From Dipteris shenzhenensis (taxonomy: Eukaryota; Polypodiophyta; Polypodiopsida; Gleicheniales), in the NCBI GenBank assembly GCA_047967505.1, contig CM106540.1: a stretch of 64,000 bases of DNA. One strand, written 5' to 3'. Positions 41,129 through 53,984 of this stretch are shown here, piece by piece. Within the stretch, counting starts at the first letter, position 1. Each line of letters starts with the position of its first letter. Below the pieces are notes generated by a model that searched no databases, had not been told where the DNA came from, and saw only the letters and a list, made by a program, of their open reading frames with translations. A program made the position numbers and the translations under genes.

Positions 41129-44010
41129 TTGGGCGAGACATTATGCACAGGTATGATTTGTCTCATCCCGAAAGGGGGAGACAAGACAGTCCTACGTAAT
41201 TGGAGACCCATTACACTTCTAGGGACAGCCTACAAGATCCTAGCGAAGACCTTGGCTCTTCGCCTAAAGCCTATGCTGCCAGATATCATCAGAGCTACTC
41301 AGACAGGATTTGTCCAAGATCGGAGTATCTTGGATAACATCTTCACTTTTTGGGAGGCCACTCACTGGGCGAAGGAGAGTCAGCAAGAGATTGCAGTTCT
41401 TCTCCTCGATTTTGAGAAGGCATATGATAGGGTGGACTGGGGTTTCTTGGAAGGCACTATGAGGAGGCTAGGCTTCAGAGATAGATGGATTTCTTGGGTC
41501 TCCTCACTTTACTCCCGCTCTTCTAGCAGGATGGTGGTCTGTGGAGGCAAAGGACCGGCTTTTCAGCTATCCAGATCGGTACGACAGGGATGCCCGCTTG
41601 CACCTCCCTATTTTCTTTTCGTAGCGGAGGCTATGGGATACTTTATGTAGGCTACCAATCATGGCGCTTTGGGCCTCCATCTTCCTATCCGGCAGGAGCA
41701 GGAGTTTTTGGACACTGAGTTTGCTGACGACATGGCACTGACAGTTAGAGGAGATGCTTATAGTCTCGCTACTGCTGCGGATTCAATTGACAAGTTTTGC
41801 CTCGCCTCAGGAGGACTTGTCAATTGGAACAAATCAAAAGGCATCTGGACAGGAGCTCAGCAGGATACCCCGGCTTGGGGAGGAGACAGAGGCTTTGTAT
41901 GGATTCCCAGAGGCACCTCCAGGAGATATTTAGGTTTCTAGGTTGGCATTGAGGTGTCCCCGACGCAACAGTTTGCCCCAGTGCTTGAGAGCATCCGGAG
42001 AAAGCTAGCCTACTGGAGCACGGCTAGACTTTCTTTGGCCGGAAGAGCGCTGGTACTCAACCAGGTTCTTCTAGCGACTATGTGGTACGTTGTGTCATGT
42101 TGGTGCTTTCATGCTGACTCGATCTGTCAGGTGAGGAGATTGCTCCAGAACTTTCTGTGGAGTGGTGGTGATGATTCTGAGGACACTGGGGCCAGGGTTT
42201 CATGGGATACTATCACTTTGCCCGCCTCGCAGGGAGGACTTGGAGTTCTTGATCTTGAGATGCAGAGCAGAGCCCTTTTAGTCAAACTTCTTGTTAGAGG
42301 TTTGACTCCAGGAGATCAGCCGTGGAAGCAATTCCTACTGCATGGGATTCACCAGTGCACCCCCAGAGCAGCAGGCCAGTGGGCAGGAAGAGTCAGTTGG
42401 ATCTTCTTGACGGACCGGCATTCTTAGCCTTCCTCGCCACTTCTGAAAAGGCTTATTCAGATATGGGATCATTTTCGTCAACACCTCATCAGAGCAGTTC
42501 CCTCCTCCAGAGAGGAAATTGCCCGACAGCCACTTTATCATAACCTCTTGGTTCGGTATCAGGGATCTTCCCGTGGTACAAAACTTAGGACTCCCTTGGC
42601 CAGATGGCATGCTCAGGGGGTTGTGACAGTTGGAGATTGGTTTAGGGGAGGTGTGGAGATGTCAGAGGAGATTAGAGATAGACACAGGCCACTTGGACAG
42701 ATTGCTACCACCAGATTACTGATCATGAGAGCTATTCTTCAGGGGTGGAGGGACATGCTTACAGATTCAGCCTATGTTCTTTACTTGGTCAGGTTGTTTT
42801 AGTGAGGCTGGGCTATGCATTGGAGTTCGTTTAGGACCGACACCGTTTACTTATTTTGAGACGGACTCCTCTCACAGATTGTATCCCACTCAGCCCTTGG
42901 ATCGACAGGAGCTTCTTTGGCAGAGAGTCAGGGTCATTGGTTGCCTAGGTAAGGAATGGGCCACAGATCCGTCCAGGTTGACCATTGCAGAGGATCCTAG
43001 ATGGAGACTTTGTATCTCTCAAGGTCGACCTCTTGCGGAGCTCGACTGGGATCCAGGTGAGTGGGCGTGGCCTGCTCCGATGGCAGGCGCTCGTCCTCTT
43101 TCCTTTTTCCAGTACTCTACGAGGGCAGGTTACAGGCTTCAGCAGAGAGACTCTCATCACCTACCATCTGCCTCACAGCATTGGCACGCACAGGGACTTA
43201 CTGCAGAGCTACTGGACTTACTTTTGGGGCATTAGTAGAGTCAGGAAAGTCTCCTACTTTCTTTGGCTCACTATTCATAGGGATATACCTGTGGGTACTT
43301 GGCTTCAGCAAATGGGTAGACCCTCCTTGTGTATGCGTTGTCAGCTTGCAGAGGAATCTAGTAAGCATTGTTTATGAAGCTGTCCCAGCTCTAGAGTGGT
43401 TTGGACAGGTATCTTCAGGTTGTTCTCATATGTTACATCTGAGTTCTTTCTGATGACATGGGGGGCTGCTCTTTGGGGGAGAGGCTCTGGAGCCTTTGCT
43501 CTCTATAAATCAGAGCCAGGAGACCACGGTTTCTTCATGCAGTGTTGCCAGAGACGGGGTCCCATAGATGTTAGCATCATGGAGCCGCAGGACTTACTTT
43601 TGGTACCAGTACTAGCTCAGGATTCTAGGCATACTTCACCTGAAGGGTCAGCCTGGGAGGTGATTTCTAGCATTACCCTATGGCGGATATGGTGTTCGAG
43701 ATGTTCTTTTGTCCTTGGGGGCCATTTATGCATGGAGGCTGACACTCTTGCTTCCATTTGGGCAGAGATTATCTTCACTCTCAAGAGTCAGTGGGAGCGG
43801 TGTACAGGCACCTCTTTGGTAGCTCGTGGGAGACTTTTATCCTTCATGAGGACATGGGACTGCTCATTATTTTTTCATTTGACCCCTTTTGGGATATCGT
43901 GGCATTTTAGACCACCACCATGGCTTTTTTGCCACATTGTTGAGGCTAGGGATAGAGTACTTTCTCTCCCACCTGTTGTATGATTCGTTTTGAATGGAAT
44001 ATATCACTTT
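41129..44010 (+). pseudogene. 5'-truncated L1-like LINE (reverse transcriptase to C-terminal Cys-rich domain)
   Basis: Begins in the RT finger region (ICLIPKGGDKTVLRNWRPIT) and continues KAYDRVDW, RQGCPLAPPYFLFVAEAMG and FADDMAL (active site, usually YADD, near 41720). The long LINE-specific segment WSTARLSLAGRALVLNQVLL and NFLWSGGDDSEDTGARVSWD follows. The end holds the zf-RVT region (VRKVSYFLWLTIHRDIPVGT, LCMRC...H) and a C-terminal tail (EVISSITLWRIWCSRCSFVL). ORF1 and endonuclease are missing, as expected of 5' truncation. At least two TAG codons in the RT frame and two frame changes (about 42780 and 43160) make it inactive. Confidence 0.93.
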
Positions 44011-44498
44011 CTCTTTTAAAAGTTGTGCCCTAGCACTTCTGAGCGTATAAGACTACTAAATAATGAAACCAATGAGAAGAAGAACTGCTCTTCGCTTTGT
44101 AACTTCCATTGCACTTGTTGCCTCTTGGCCCATGCTGCTTTAGCCTTGGATCTTACTCCCTCCCCCTCATGGTTGCTCCGCCCTTGTGCTCACTTATTGA
44201 TTGCCAATTAAGACCTACTTAGGTGCCCATGTGCACAATTGGGCCTTGCATGGTTAAGTCTCTTTGGGTTTTCAATGCATTTGTCTTAGTAATGTTGAGG
44301 CCTAGATATGACCATCCACATAATTTATCCCCTCCCAATATTAAGATTGTTTGGAGTATCTATAGTAATGGTGTGCAACCAGGTCTGTTTTGTAGATACA
44401 AAGTGTGCTCTACATGCTATGTAGAGGCAGTAGGGGGACTTGGACACTGATCATGAAATTGCTCGTGTAATGATAGTTTGGAAGAAGAGATGAAGTGT
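44011..44498. other. Spacer after the LINE
   Basis: No gene supported. Confidence 0.5.
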
Positions 44499-44560
44499 CT
44501 TTAGAACAAAAAAAATCTGAATTTGTGTGAGTGGATATATTCTGGTCTTACAAAGGTATA
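44499..44560. repeat. Dispersed motif, copy C
   Basis: CTTTAGAACAAAAAAAATC then TGAATTTGTGTGAGTGGATA and TATTCTGGTCTTACAAAGGT. Confidence 0.75.
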
Positions 44561-44904
44561 TATACTTGTTAGTTAGAGGCATGCCTTGCTGTGATATATA
44601 TTTGGTCTTTTAATTAGGTGAAGGCGGTTTGGCTTGGCATAAGAGGTGGAGTGCTACTCCACATATGGATGGCAACAGACATCATCTTTTTCAACAAGAA
44701 AGGCTTACCACTACATTCTAAGACTGCTGGTCAAATAGCTTCCTCACAATTGTATAGTTGTAATAATGTAGTATGTCTCACGAGTCTCAAGGATAGATGG
44801 GTGACGAGCAAAGTAGGCCCTCACGTATATTTTCTTTGTGCTAGGAGATTGCTACCTCTCTCTTGTAATCATCGTTAACATACTATAGTCTTTTGTAATC
44901 ATCA
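44561..44904. other. Spacer
   Basis: Only short open frames, none recognised. Confidence 0.5.
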
Positions 44905-45340
44905 GGAAGGAGGGGGTGTGGGGGGGGGGGGGCTTCCTCCGTGCTGCTCTCTGCCTCTCCTCCTTGCCTTGACTCTCTCTTTGTACTTCTACTCCTCTAC
45001 GCACTCGCTTCACCTCTCTGCCCCCTTGCCTACTTTTTGCCCTCCTCGCCTCTCTCAGCCTCTCTTCTCTATCCCCATCCCCCCCTCTCTCAGCCTATCA
45101 CTTCTTATCTCCTCATTCAGCCCCTCTTCTCTTAGCCTACCCCCTCTCCACCCTTCCTTCAGCCCCTCTCCTCTCAGCTAACCCCCTCTCAGCCCCTCTC
45201 CTCCCAATTTAACCCCTCTTAGCTCCTCCTTCAATCGCATCCTCTTAGCAACATCCCCTCGTAGTCTCTCTTTTTGCCTCTTCCCTCTCAGCCCCTCCTC
45301 TTTCAGTCCTCTAATTATTGATGGACGGAGTTTTATTTGT
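44905..45340. repeat. G run and pyrimidine-rich low-complexity tract
   Basis: A run of about 14 G near 44918-44931, then about 400 bases of ctctcagcccctcctc-type imperfect repeats. Confidence 0.88.
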
Positions 45341-46319
45341 GTTTGAGTCAGCCTCTCACCTTTGATTGACGGATGGATACCCATTTAGCCAATCCTTGAT
45401 TGCTTTCATCAACTGCAAGAACCTTGGACTTTCTCAAAAGTTGAGTTATTACATCTCCTAAAGGATAGGGAATTTGAAAGCTCCACCACCCTCTTTGCAT
45501 GCATCCACGGGTCTTACTCTTCCAGAACACGAGCCAAGGTCTTGCTCTCCGCCTTTTCAAGGTTAGACTATTAGGACGAAGTTGGATCCTAAACACTCTA
45601 GTGCCATATTTGGCTAAGAGGAACATTGGTTGATTTTGGAGAGAGTTTGTGCCTTCTAGACCTTTGGTGACACGGTTATTGACTTTCCTATTGACAGGTT
45701 TCATTTTTCATAGGAGTGGGTGTTCTTTTCCTGCGGATTTTCCTACTCTACACTACAAGAAATCTGCCACATAGGAGGGAGTTGTTTTTGCCAGCTGGTA
45801 AGGTTTTCCACCCTACATAGGTGACGATTGATAGCTAGAATATCGAGGGTTAGGGAGGTCACGTCGTCGCCGTAGGCAGTTTTTTCGTAATGGCTTCATC
45901 CAAGTGTTATTGGGTAATCCATTGACATTCTTTTTGTTCAAGAACATGAATTGGATGCCAGAGATCGCTCAAAGTTAGGTAAATTTCTTGCAGGTCATAC
46001 TTTTTGGTCTTGTGCATTGGGCACAAGGGAGGGGAACATGCAATTTCAGTTTCAGATTTCTTTCTTCCCCTTGTGGCTTGACAATGGATAATTTTGTTGA
46101 ATGGGGGATGTAAATTTGGTCTTCTCAACCTAATGCCCCAACAATAGAGGGGATCGTGTCCTATTATGGAAGAAACTTCTCTCTTGGGTCTCTATTGCAG
46201 ACTCGGATGATTGGAGGACTCTTCAACACAGGGGGGTTTCCTTTAAATACTACTCCATAGAATCTCACTTTATAGGGAAGCCTTGGATTCATTTATCTAT
46301 ATAGCACTTCCACATATTA
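45341..46319. other. Unassigned region upstream of the second LINE
   Basis: No gene supported. CACTACAAGAAAT at 45751-45763 has the form of a CACTA terminus, but no partner end was found. 46140-46319 may already belong to the LINE. Confidence 0.45.
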
Positions 46320-48432
46320 ATTGGAATAAACCCAATGGCTTTGATTTTACTTGGATTCCTAGGGTTGTTTTTGTTAGATGCTTTGTTCGCCAGGTCAGTG
46401 TGGGCATCTCTCCTTTGCAACAATTTACTCATGTGTTAGATCTAGAGTATTAGGAGGAAACTCCTTTTTTGGAGTTGAGCCAAACTTGACCTCGCTTCTT
46501 GGATGGTGGTGGTCAGCCAGGTATTGTGGACATGGCATGGTTTGCTCTTATTGGTGCCATTCTAGGGATTGCATCACTCAGCTCAAAAGGCCAATAAGGA
46601 AATTTACATGAAGTGGACTAGATGGTTTCGTAGACACCAGATTTAGGGTGGCTTGGGAGACCTTGATCCTCCCTACACGAGAAGGAGGCCCCATTATAAT
46701 AGATGCAGACTTGCAAAGTAGAGCCTTACTATGCAAGGTGGTGGTCGAAGGGCTAAAGCAAAATAGGAACCTTTGAAGGATTTTTTCATTCAATGCATAC
46801 ATTGTTGTTCTCCTTCCACACATGGAAATTTGGATGGATAGTACCAAGTGGATCTCAGGGCTCCCTCCTCCCCTTTTACAGCTCCGTTACCTTCAACGCA
46901 TTTGATGATCATAGAAGACAAGGTACTTCTCATTATATGCAGACTAAATGGTCTATGTGGTAGAGGTCCTACTTCCTCTATGGATTCTTGAGAGAGAGGT
47001 CCCACTTTGGGTCGTTGGGAGACATGTCTCGCTTCTAGATGATCGTAAAATCCAATTAGTAAGTCACCTCAGAGGAAGTGTAGAGATAATTTAGTATATT
47101 GATGTAGCCATAAGTTTACAACTGACGAGACTCACTTTCGATCTACTTGGCTCAACTATATGAGATTAGGGATCACCCTTTAGGTCATAGGACTACGATG
47201 ATCAGATGAGTATGCCTTGGTCTTTGATGTTTATTCTGAGGCAAGTTGTCTAGGTCTTCCAAATGTTATGAATATTTCATTTCAGCCTATCAGGGTTGTA
47301 GGTCATATGGAGCAATGTTTTTGGCTTTAGGTTGGCATCTAGACCCTAACCCGGATCACATTCCCTTGGGTGCATGGCTGACTTGGCTCTACAAAGGTGC
47401 CCCCTTAAAGTATTCACAATGGGACCCTAGGGAGTGGGAATGGATTGATGCAGGGCACCCAGAGAAGCCATTTTTGGTTACATGGTTAATAATGACAAGA
47501 AGTTTTAGCTCAACCTTAGAGGCTCGCAGCCCTTAAAAGCTCCTTATTGGGAAGATTTTCAAAATTTTAATGACTGTTGAAATTCTTTTGGAAGAAGCTT
47601 TGGAAATCCTTTAGAATCACTCTTTCTTTTGGATTCCTATTCATGGAGGGATTGAAATGAATCAATGGAGGTCCATGTTTGGGATGCACTTTACTTGTAT
47701 TCGTTGCCTTTCTATTGAGGAGTCTATTCAACATTACTTTTGGACTGTAGATAAGTAGGCAAGGGGATTGCTAGTGTATTGAACACCTTTATTCCCTTCT
47801 CCCTTCTTTTTGACCTGGGGCTCGATGGCATGGCTTTCTTTTCGGGGCCTCACATGTTTTATGAGAGACGTGACTCTTCTTGGGCTCTCTTGAGTTAATG
47901 AATTTGGTTGTTTTATGAGAGACGTGACTCTTCTTGGGCTCTCTTGAGTCAACGAATTTGGTTGATTTATGCTCTCAGGATGATGTTCTTGGTTCTTCTT
48001 TGCAGACCTGCACATGCCTCTATGGATACTTCCAAGGAGGAGCATATTAGAGTGGCATATTCAGAGATCTAGATTGGATGGTTTCTAGGTCCACCCTACA
48101 TCCACATTGGCCAATATTTGGATAGATACTATACACACCTTGGTTGCTATTTGGGGGAGCATGCAAGGTTCTTCCTGGGTAGATTCTACCGAGATGATTG
48201 TTTTCCCTAGAAAGTTGAGTGGCTCCTTGTTCTTCTTGGAGTCCTTTACAAGTTTGAGGTGGCACTTTCAGTCGCAATCTTGTTTTTTATTTTTGCTCTC
48301 TATAGGAGCTTGATTTTTCCCTATTAGGGTGTTTTATTTTCTCATGGATTGAATGATGTACCTCTACCATGTTCTTTGCTCTTGGAGTTTCTTTCATAGT
48401 TAATAAGTCTTTTCTTTGGGAAAAAAATTAGC
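46320..48432 (+). pseudogene. Second, more decayed copy of the same LINE family
   Basis: Shares blocks with the first LINE: FDFTWIPR, VSVGISPLQQFTHVLD (compare VGIEVSPTQQFAPVLE), VAWETLILPTREGGPIIIDA followed by DLQSRALLCKVVVEGL (compare VSWDTITLPASQGGLGVLDL), and KYSQWDPREWEWID (compare LDWDPGEWAWP). The RT core is absent, so truncation is deeper. Stops are dense. It contains an internal tandem duplication of about 57 bp (47855-47965). The end is placed at the short A-rich tail gggaaaaaaatt (48420-48432). Confidence 0.82.
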
Positions 48433-48719
48433 ATCTAGGGTTTAGGGTTTAACGGTACATGATATTTTAGCACATAGTTAGAGAAGTATACAGGGTGGCA
48501 TGTTCAAGTTTCAATTGAAAACCAATTAATATTAAAGTGGGTGCTATCATATAGCTAAGGTTTTTCTATCATTAATGCCTAAAATAGAGGAAGTTAGTTG
48601 AGGGAAAAGGAAAACGGTGGCATCTAAAAGGCGATGAACCGAGAGTTTATGCGGTTGAGTTATGGGTGCAGATGCACAATTTTTTTTCTTATATTGAAAA
48701 ATTAAGGACCAATCACAAA
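48433..48719. other. Spacer
   Basis: No gene supported. Confidence 0.5.
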
Positions 48720-49330
48720 AAGATCATATCTTAACATGAAAGAATGCTATCACTAAATGTGGATGCAACATTTGACAGGGATAAAAGTACACATTGTTTA
48801 CAATTTGTGAATTCTCTTTGGAAAAATTTGATTTGTGGGCAAAAGTGCAAATCATTGACAAGATAATCGTTTTCATATGTACTATGCATGGAATATGAGA
48901 AATAGAGATATCTTTGCAGTCATTAATGAGAGTGGAGGTGTTATTGAACAAGATGGGCATTCGAGAAATTGTGAAGAATGTTTTGGTCCATCCAATAATA
49001 TTGATAGTAAGTTCTCAATTGGAGGTGCTAATAAGAGGAGTTACCTTAATCATCGACCTTTTATAGGATTATGGAACCAATTGGTAGAGCTTTGTGCTTT
49101 AACAACATTCCTCACAAAATGCAGCAAACAAGCATAAGGAGTTTTAGATTTCATTGAAGGCACTTCTATAATCTGACAAAAAAGTATGTGAATGAGAAGG
49201 ACATTGTATTTTCCTTTCAACTCACACATCTATTGAATCATTTGTGAGTGCTTGGCGAGAGTCATGTTGCACTTACTACATGGGTACATTATTGAAATTC
49301 TTATATTTCACAATGGAATGGAATCAAATT
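48720..49330 (+). pseudogene. Fragment of the transposase-like family seen at 23.3-25.2 kb
   Basis: The block at about 49245-49310 reads AWRESCCTYYMGTLL and aligns with AWGESHITHYMVILL at 24738-24782, at protein and DNA level. A longer open frame upstream (48877-49137) has no recognised domain. Only a small piece of the family is left and frames shift often. The match is short, so family membership is likely but not proven. Confidence 0.45.
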
Positions 49331-49702
49331 AAAGGATAAAATAAAGAATTTGGTTTTATCCTTTCTTGCAACATATAAATTTTCAACCCGGGTACCAACA
49401 GTAATGAAGCTTGGTTGTTTAGAATGCACAAGGTATTGAAAAGTCTCAATGACCTTTTAAAGGTCGCACACTTAGTAAAGGCTACATTGAAGTGAAGTAT
49501 TTCGGAGAACTGTAAAGGGAGGATTAACCACTCATTGGAAAGAGATGGTGGATAAACGATTGCCTTGATTGGAGCAAAAGTACCTATAGGTCCTCCTTAT
49601 AGCTTAAGAATATACATCATGGAATAAAATGACTTTTCAGGCTTAAGTTAGTCAAATCTTCGAATTGCCTGCACTTGTGGATGCAGTACCACTTCGGATC
49701 AT
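49331..49702. other. Spacer
   Basis: No gene supported. Confidence 0.4.
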
Positions 49703-50499
49703 CTACACTGGAAGTACGAAGGTGGGCCACAAATTATTTTGGACTTGCTTGGGAGTAAGATCATCGGGGAGGTCTTGTGCAGTTCCTGAAGATGCATGCA
49801 TCCATTGACCCAATCCATGTGGTGGCGGAGGGCTATGTTGAGGGGGAGGAGGTGGTGGGATTAGGAAAATTGAGATAGGTATTTGAGGGAGAGGCAATGG
49901 GGCAGTCGGAATTAGTGGACAGGTGGGGGAGTTGAGATGTGTTGGGGTGGGTGGTGGAGTTAAAGATGGCGATGACCATGTAAGTTTCTTCTTCAGTTAG
50001 AACACGGGGGTAAGTGACATGCTTGGTTTCAAAATGGATGAAGCCTTAATCAAGGGCCTCTATGATTTTGTCATAAAGTTGTATTATGCTAGTTAGAGGG
50101 TATTGGCTAATCTCGGTGGCCTAAAGATAATTATATGTTATTTGAGCTTCCTCCCGATTGTGTTCATGCAACCACCCGAGGACTTCGGCCATAGAATGTG
50201 GAGCGCAAGCCCACGTAGGGTGGTCCCTTGGCTTGTATAATTGTAATATTTCTATATCGATTGGAAAAAGCGAGGATTCTAGGAGGCACCTGCACTAGCT
50301 GCAAGAATTGAGGATTATGGGGTGTAAGGGCAATTGTTGGATGTCCTGGTCCTTAGTGAATTTTACGTTGCCGCTCAAAAAGGCCATGGCCAAAATTGGA
50401 TGGGCGTGGACGGAGTGGTGGTGCATAACATAAAAAATGTGTGCGGGGGAAGTGGGTTAGTGAGGTCGAGGTGGTATTCCATAGAAGCTACCTCCTCCT

Positions 50500-50592
50500 T
50501 ATCTTATAGGATGAATTTCAAGAGTTGGATGACTTATACTCTACCTCCTTATAGGATGAATTTCAAGAGTTGGATGACTTATACTCTACCTC
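50500..50592. repeat. Tandem duplication, about 45 bp unit
   Basis: tataggatgaatttcaagag followed by ttggatgacttatactctac, twice in a row. Confidence 0.9.
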
Positions 50593-51954
50593 CTTTTGGC
50601 TGTCCAATTTGACCTCTGTGGGCCCATTCTAGTTGACGGTACAACTGGTTATATTTCTGGAGTTCTCCCGGTGGGACTTGTGGGACTTATATTTCTATTG
50701 GTGCATGGCCGCCTGAGTCTTCTCCACTTTGGCTCTGTACTAGTCTAGTGTTTTCTCAGCCTCCAAGAGACCGTTTCTTCCGATAGTTTCTTTTCAAGGG
50801 CTTCATTCCTCTCTTGTAGTGCGGTTGCGGTCCTCCATTGATTTGGCATGTGCTAGTGCCGGCTCCCTTAGTTGTCTGTATTCAGAGCATGAACCATATG
50901 CAAGGCTCGCACAATGGCTGAGTGCTTCTTGTACGTCAATCCAATTTGTGGAGGAGGGCACTGCTGATTCTGTTATGGGGGCGTTACCCTTAAGGGAGGA
51001 GAGCAACGAAGCAATTTGCTTAGAGAGGTTAGGAATCGACTGATGAGACTGGGTATTTTGGCCAGTCGAGTCATCAAAGTTAAGGAGATCATCATAGAGT
51101 TGCTGGGGCTGTGACCCCGGATTTCCCTGCCCCTTGTTGTTGCTGCTCTTGTGTTTGCCCCTGCTACTGTTCTGACACTTGTGTGGCCATGAGGGAGGGG
51201 GTGACCACCTGTGTTGCCGTAAGAGGCACTGTGACACCTTGTTGACCTGTGCCCGTGGTCTTTTGCCTTGCTCGCTCCAACTTATGTTGTTCCCAGATAA
51301 ACGCAGCTCTTGCCTCCACCTGCTGCCTAAGGTAGCGCTCTTGCTCTTCAACCGTTGAGGTCATATTGGCGGGATTCTCCTTGTTGAACGGTGTGCTGCC
51401 TCGTAGTGGTCGGTGGGCCAATGCTTTAATTATTCGTTGGGCTTGTGTCATTGAATATCCATCTCCTAATTTGCCCAATTAGTCTTGAACAATACATGTT
51501 TGAGGAGTCGCACGAGGAGATTGGCCACTACCACGTTATGGTGATCTCACATCTCCACTTTGGTAAGGAGCCCTACGCGAGCCGACTTGACATAGGTTGG
51601 GTCCTTGATGTCATCGAACAGAATTCGTCCCTTGTGGCATCTGCCATCCCAATCGACTAGACGGGCTAGCTTCTGCTCTAGATGGCGAACCTTTATTACA
51701 GGGAATCCAAACACTGTCATGATGGCGTCAATGTTGAGCTAAAAGTGATGCGTGATGCCTTGGTCATCAATGAAAGAGGTAACCTTGGTTGAATGATTGT
51801 AGTTATCGATGACCTGTGTGACCAAGTTCAAGTCCAAGTAACAAGGGAGATCCAAGGGCATGAGACCAGCAGCTTCCAAATAAGGCTTGATCTCGAGATC
51901 ATGGCAAACTTGATAGCAAGTGTAGTAGAAGGAGGAATGAATGGATAGGCCATT

Positions 51955-52140
51955 GAGGTTGTCTAGCCATAGGTGGCCTAGTGGGGACGTGTTGGCCATA
52001 GTGATAGAATGTTATGAATAGAGGTTGTCTAGTAATAGGTGGCCTAGTGGGGACGTGTTGGCCATAGTGATAGAATGTTATGAATAGAGGTTGTCTAGCC
52101 ATAGGTGGCCTAGTGGGGACGTTTTGGCCGTAGAGGGATA
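51955..52140. repeat. Three tandem copies of a 66-bp unit
   Basis: gaggttgtctag starts at 51955, 52021 and 52087. The unit is a multiple of three and would repeat 22 residues on the minus strand near the N-terminus of the gag-like frame. Confidence 0.95.
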
Positions 52141-52437
52141 ACCTTTCTTCTCTTTGGTGGATGAGATGTCGAGGCTTGACCGCACTCCTCGGGGTGGGTC
52201 TCCGTAGAAGTTCTTTCTGAGTGACATGACTGGGGAGGGTCAGAGAGATAAGTAGAGTGGATGACGGGTAGAGTGAGGGGATGTTGGATTCACTGCAGCG
52301 TTTGAGGAAGTGGTGGATGGGCTAGAAAGGCTAGGGGTCTCAACATGGGTGTAGTTCGACTCCATGGGGCCGAAGGAGTGGTAGATAGAAAAGGGTTCAG
52401 TAAGGGAGTCGTCGAAGCTTTCAGAGGTCAAACTCAT

Positions 52438-53984
52438 GCAGAAAATGAGAGATGGGGGAGATGGAAGGCAGGTTGGGTAGCTTGGGAGGTACTGGAAAAT
52501 TTATGGGAAAATTTTAGCAGAGTTTGTTGAAAACCCTAATGCAAGGGATTTTTGCCCAGGGGGTCTATTTTTATAGAAAATTAACCTGACATGCGATGCG
52601 TTAACTAACTCACCGTGCATTGCATTGATAAGTTATCGTGCGCTACCTTACCAGATAACTCGACATGCGTTGCATTAGTAACCTGTCGTACGTGTGCTGC
52701 CTTACTAACCCGACGAGTGCGCTACATTAGCTTAATGAAGCTTTTTTTTTTTGGTTTGGCCATTTTGGGGCATTTTCTGCTTGTTTGGACATTTCTTGAC
52801 ATTTCTTGAAGTGTGTGAGGGCTAGATCAGTGCAGGGGGTGATTATTGGTGGCCCCTTGATAGTGTGAAGGTCCATGTCGAAAGCTGACTGACCAACCCT
52901 GGGGTGCAACTGCTATCATGTATGATGTGGTGCAAATAGGGGAAAATCCCTATTTGCCTAAGGTACTTCATGAGTGTGGACTCTTGGAGGTACATACAGT
53001 ACTATTCTCACTTGGGGATTGCCCCTTCATGACAGGGACTCCTTTTTTCACCTATGTGGTGAGCCTCCTATTGTCACCTAGACCCAAGGGATGATCAATG
53101 GAATCAACTTTGTGGGACTTAGCGTACCTAGCATCTTTCCATACTGCATACTTGATGAGTGCACCGGTGAAGTGGGCGGAGAGTTGTGCCTTGGAGCTAT
53201 GAACAAATGGCATTATCAGCTCGTCTTTGTTGAGCTGCGTGGTTTAGGCGCCAACATTTATCAGGAGCATTATTGCTCTAAGGGCCTCATAAACTTGAGG
53301 ATCCACTTGAGTCTCCGTGGGTACTTGGGGGAATGTTGGCACCTAAAGTGGGTACCTACAATGTGGGGGAAACCGTAGGTTCTTGTGGTGCTGCTCCTAA
53401 AACAGGAGCATCAAGGTTCTTGTATGTCTATTGTGCCAATTGTTGATGTTGATGTGGAAGCAAAAGCCATACTTAGTGATTTGCCTTTGGGCACCGCAGG
53501 CACACTAGGTAATTGGGCTATGGGATTTCCCTTTCTTAGACCAAGTTCTTATGGCTCAGCTCTAGTAGACGGTGTCCTTGCTTGCAACATAAAAATTCAC
53601 GAGTAGAGGGGAGTTGCCTGCGGTCTTTCCATGGTATGTTTTTTCATTGAAGGGCGAGCAATAGGTTCTTGTTGTGATCTACCTCTGTTTTAACGATAGG
53701 TTCTTGTGCTATTACAATTGCCTTGCCATTAGATGAAACCACGGACTGCTTGGTATCAATGGAGAAGGCGGAGTGGCTGCATGGTAGGTCTCAGGTACCC
53801 AAATGTACTCGTTGCATTCGTAGTAGCATTGAGTTTGAAGCAACCTCTCAGGGATACACCTGGGGTGGCTTCTTTGCGCATGCCTCTTTATTTGAGATTT
53901 GTTCGAGTTGGATCCTTGTACCCAAATGGGTGTAGGAAGTAGGGGTGGAAGCAAAGCTATGCGATGAAATTGATTCTCTGGTAA
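52438..53984. other. Possible leader/LTR region, no gene recognised
   Basis: 52560-52730 has repeated acatgcgttgcatta-type words. 53241-53257 and 53332-53347 form an inverted pair around aatgttggc(g/a)cctaaa. No convincing LTR pair was found. Confidence 0.4.

Larger units (their letters stand above)
49703..52437 (-). pseudogene. Gag-like region of a minus-strand LTR element (family uncertain)
   Basis: Minus-strand frames in series: MSLTSESFDDSLTEPFSIYH at 52437, a folded-looking piece YQVCHDLEIKPYLEAAGLMP at about 51900, then PANMTSTVEEQERYLRQQVE and IWEQHKLERARQKTTGTGQQ (coiled-coil-like). A Gln/Asn/Ser-rich basic segment (QQLYDDLLNFDDSTGQNTQS) and ESAVPSSTNWIDVQEALSHC follow. The composition and position fit the long Gag of a Tat-like Ty3 element, but no zinc knuckle was seen. 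Several frame changes. It could also be an unrelated repetitive host pseudogene. Confidence 0.4.

Noticed and set aside
44918-45181. Ser/Leu/Pro-rich open frames in the pyrimidine tract
   Set aside because: Low-complexity DNA gives long open frames by composition alone; the same applies to 62257-62559 and 35540-35671.
45751-45763. CACTACAAGAAAT as a CACTA transposon end
   Set aside because: It has the classic form, but there is no matching inverted end and no transposase between 45.7 and 49 kb.
53241-53253. TGGCGCCTAAACC on the minus strand as a primer-binding site for the gag-like element
   Set aside because: The adjoining sequence does not end in CA and no LTR pair was found; it is part of a small inverted repeat with 53332-53347.
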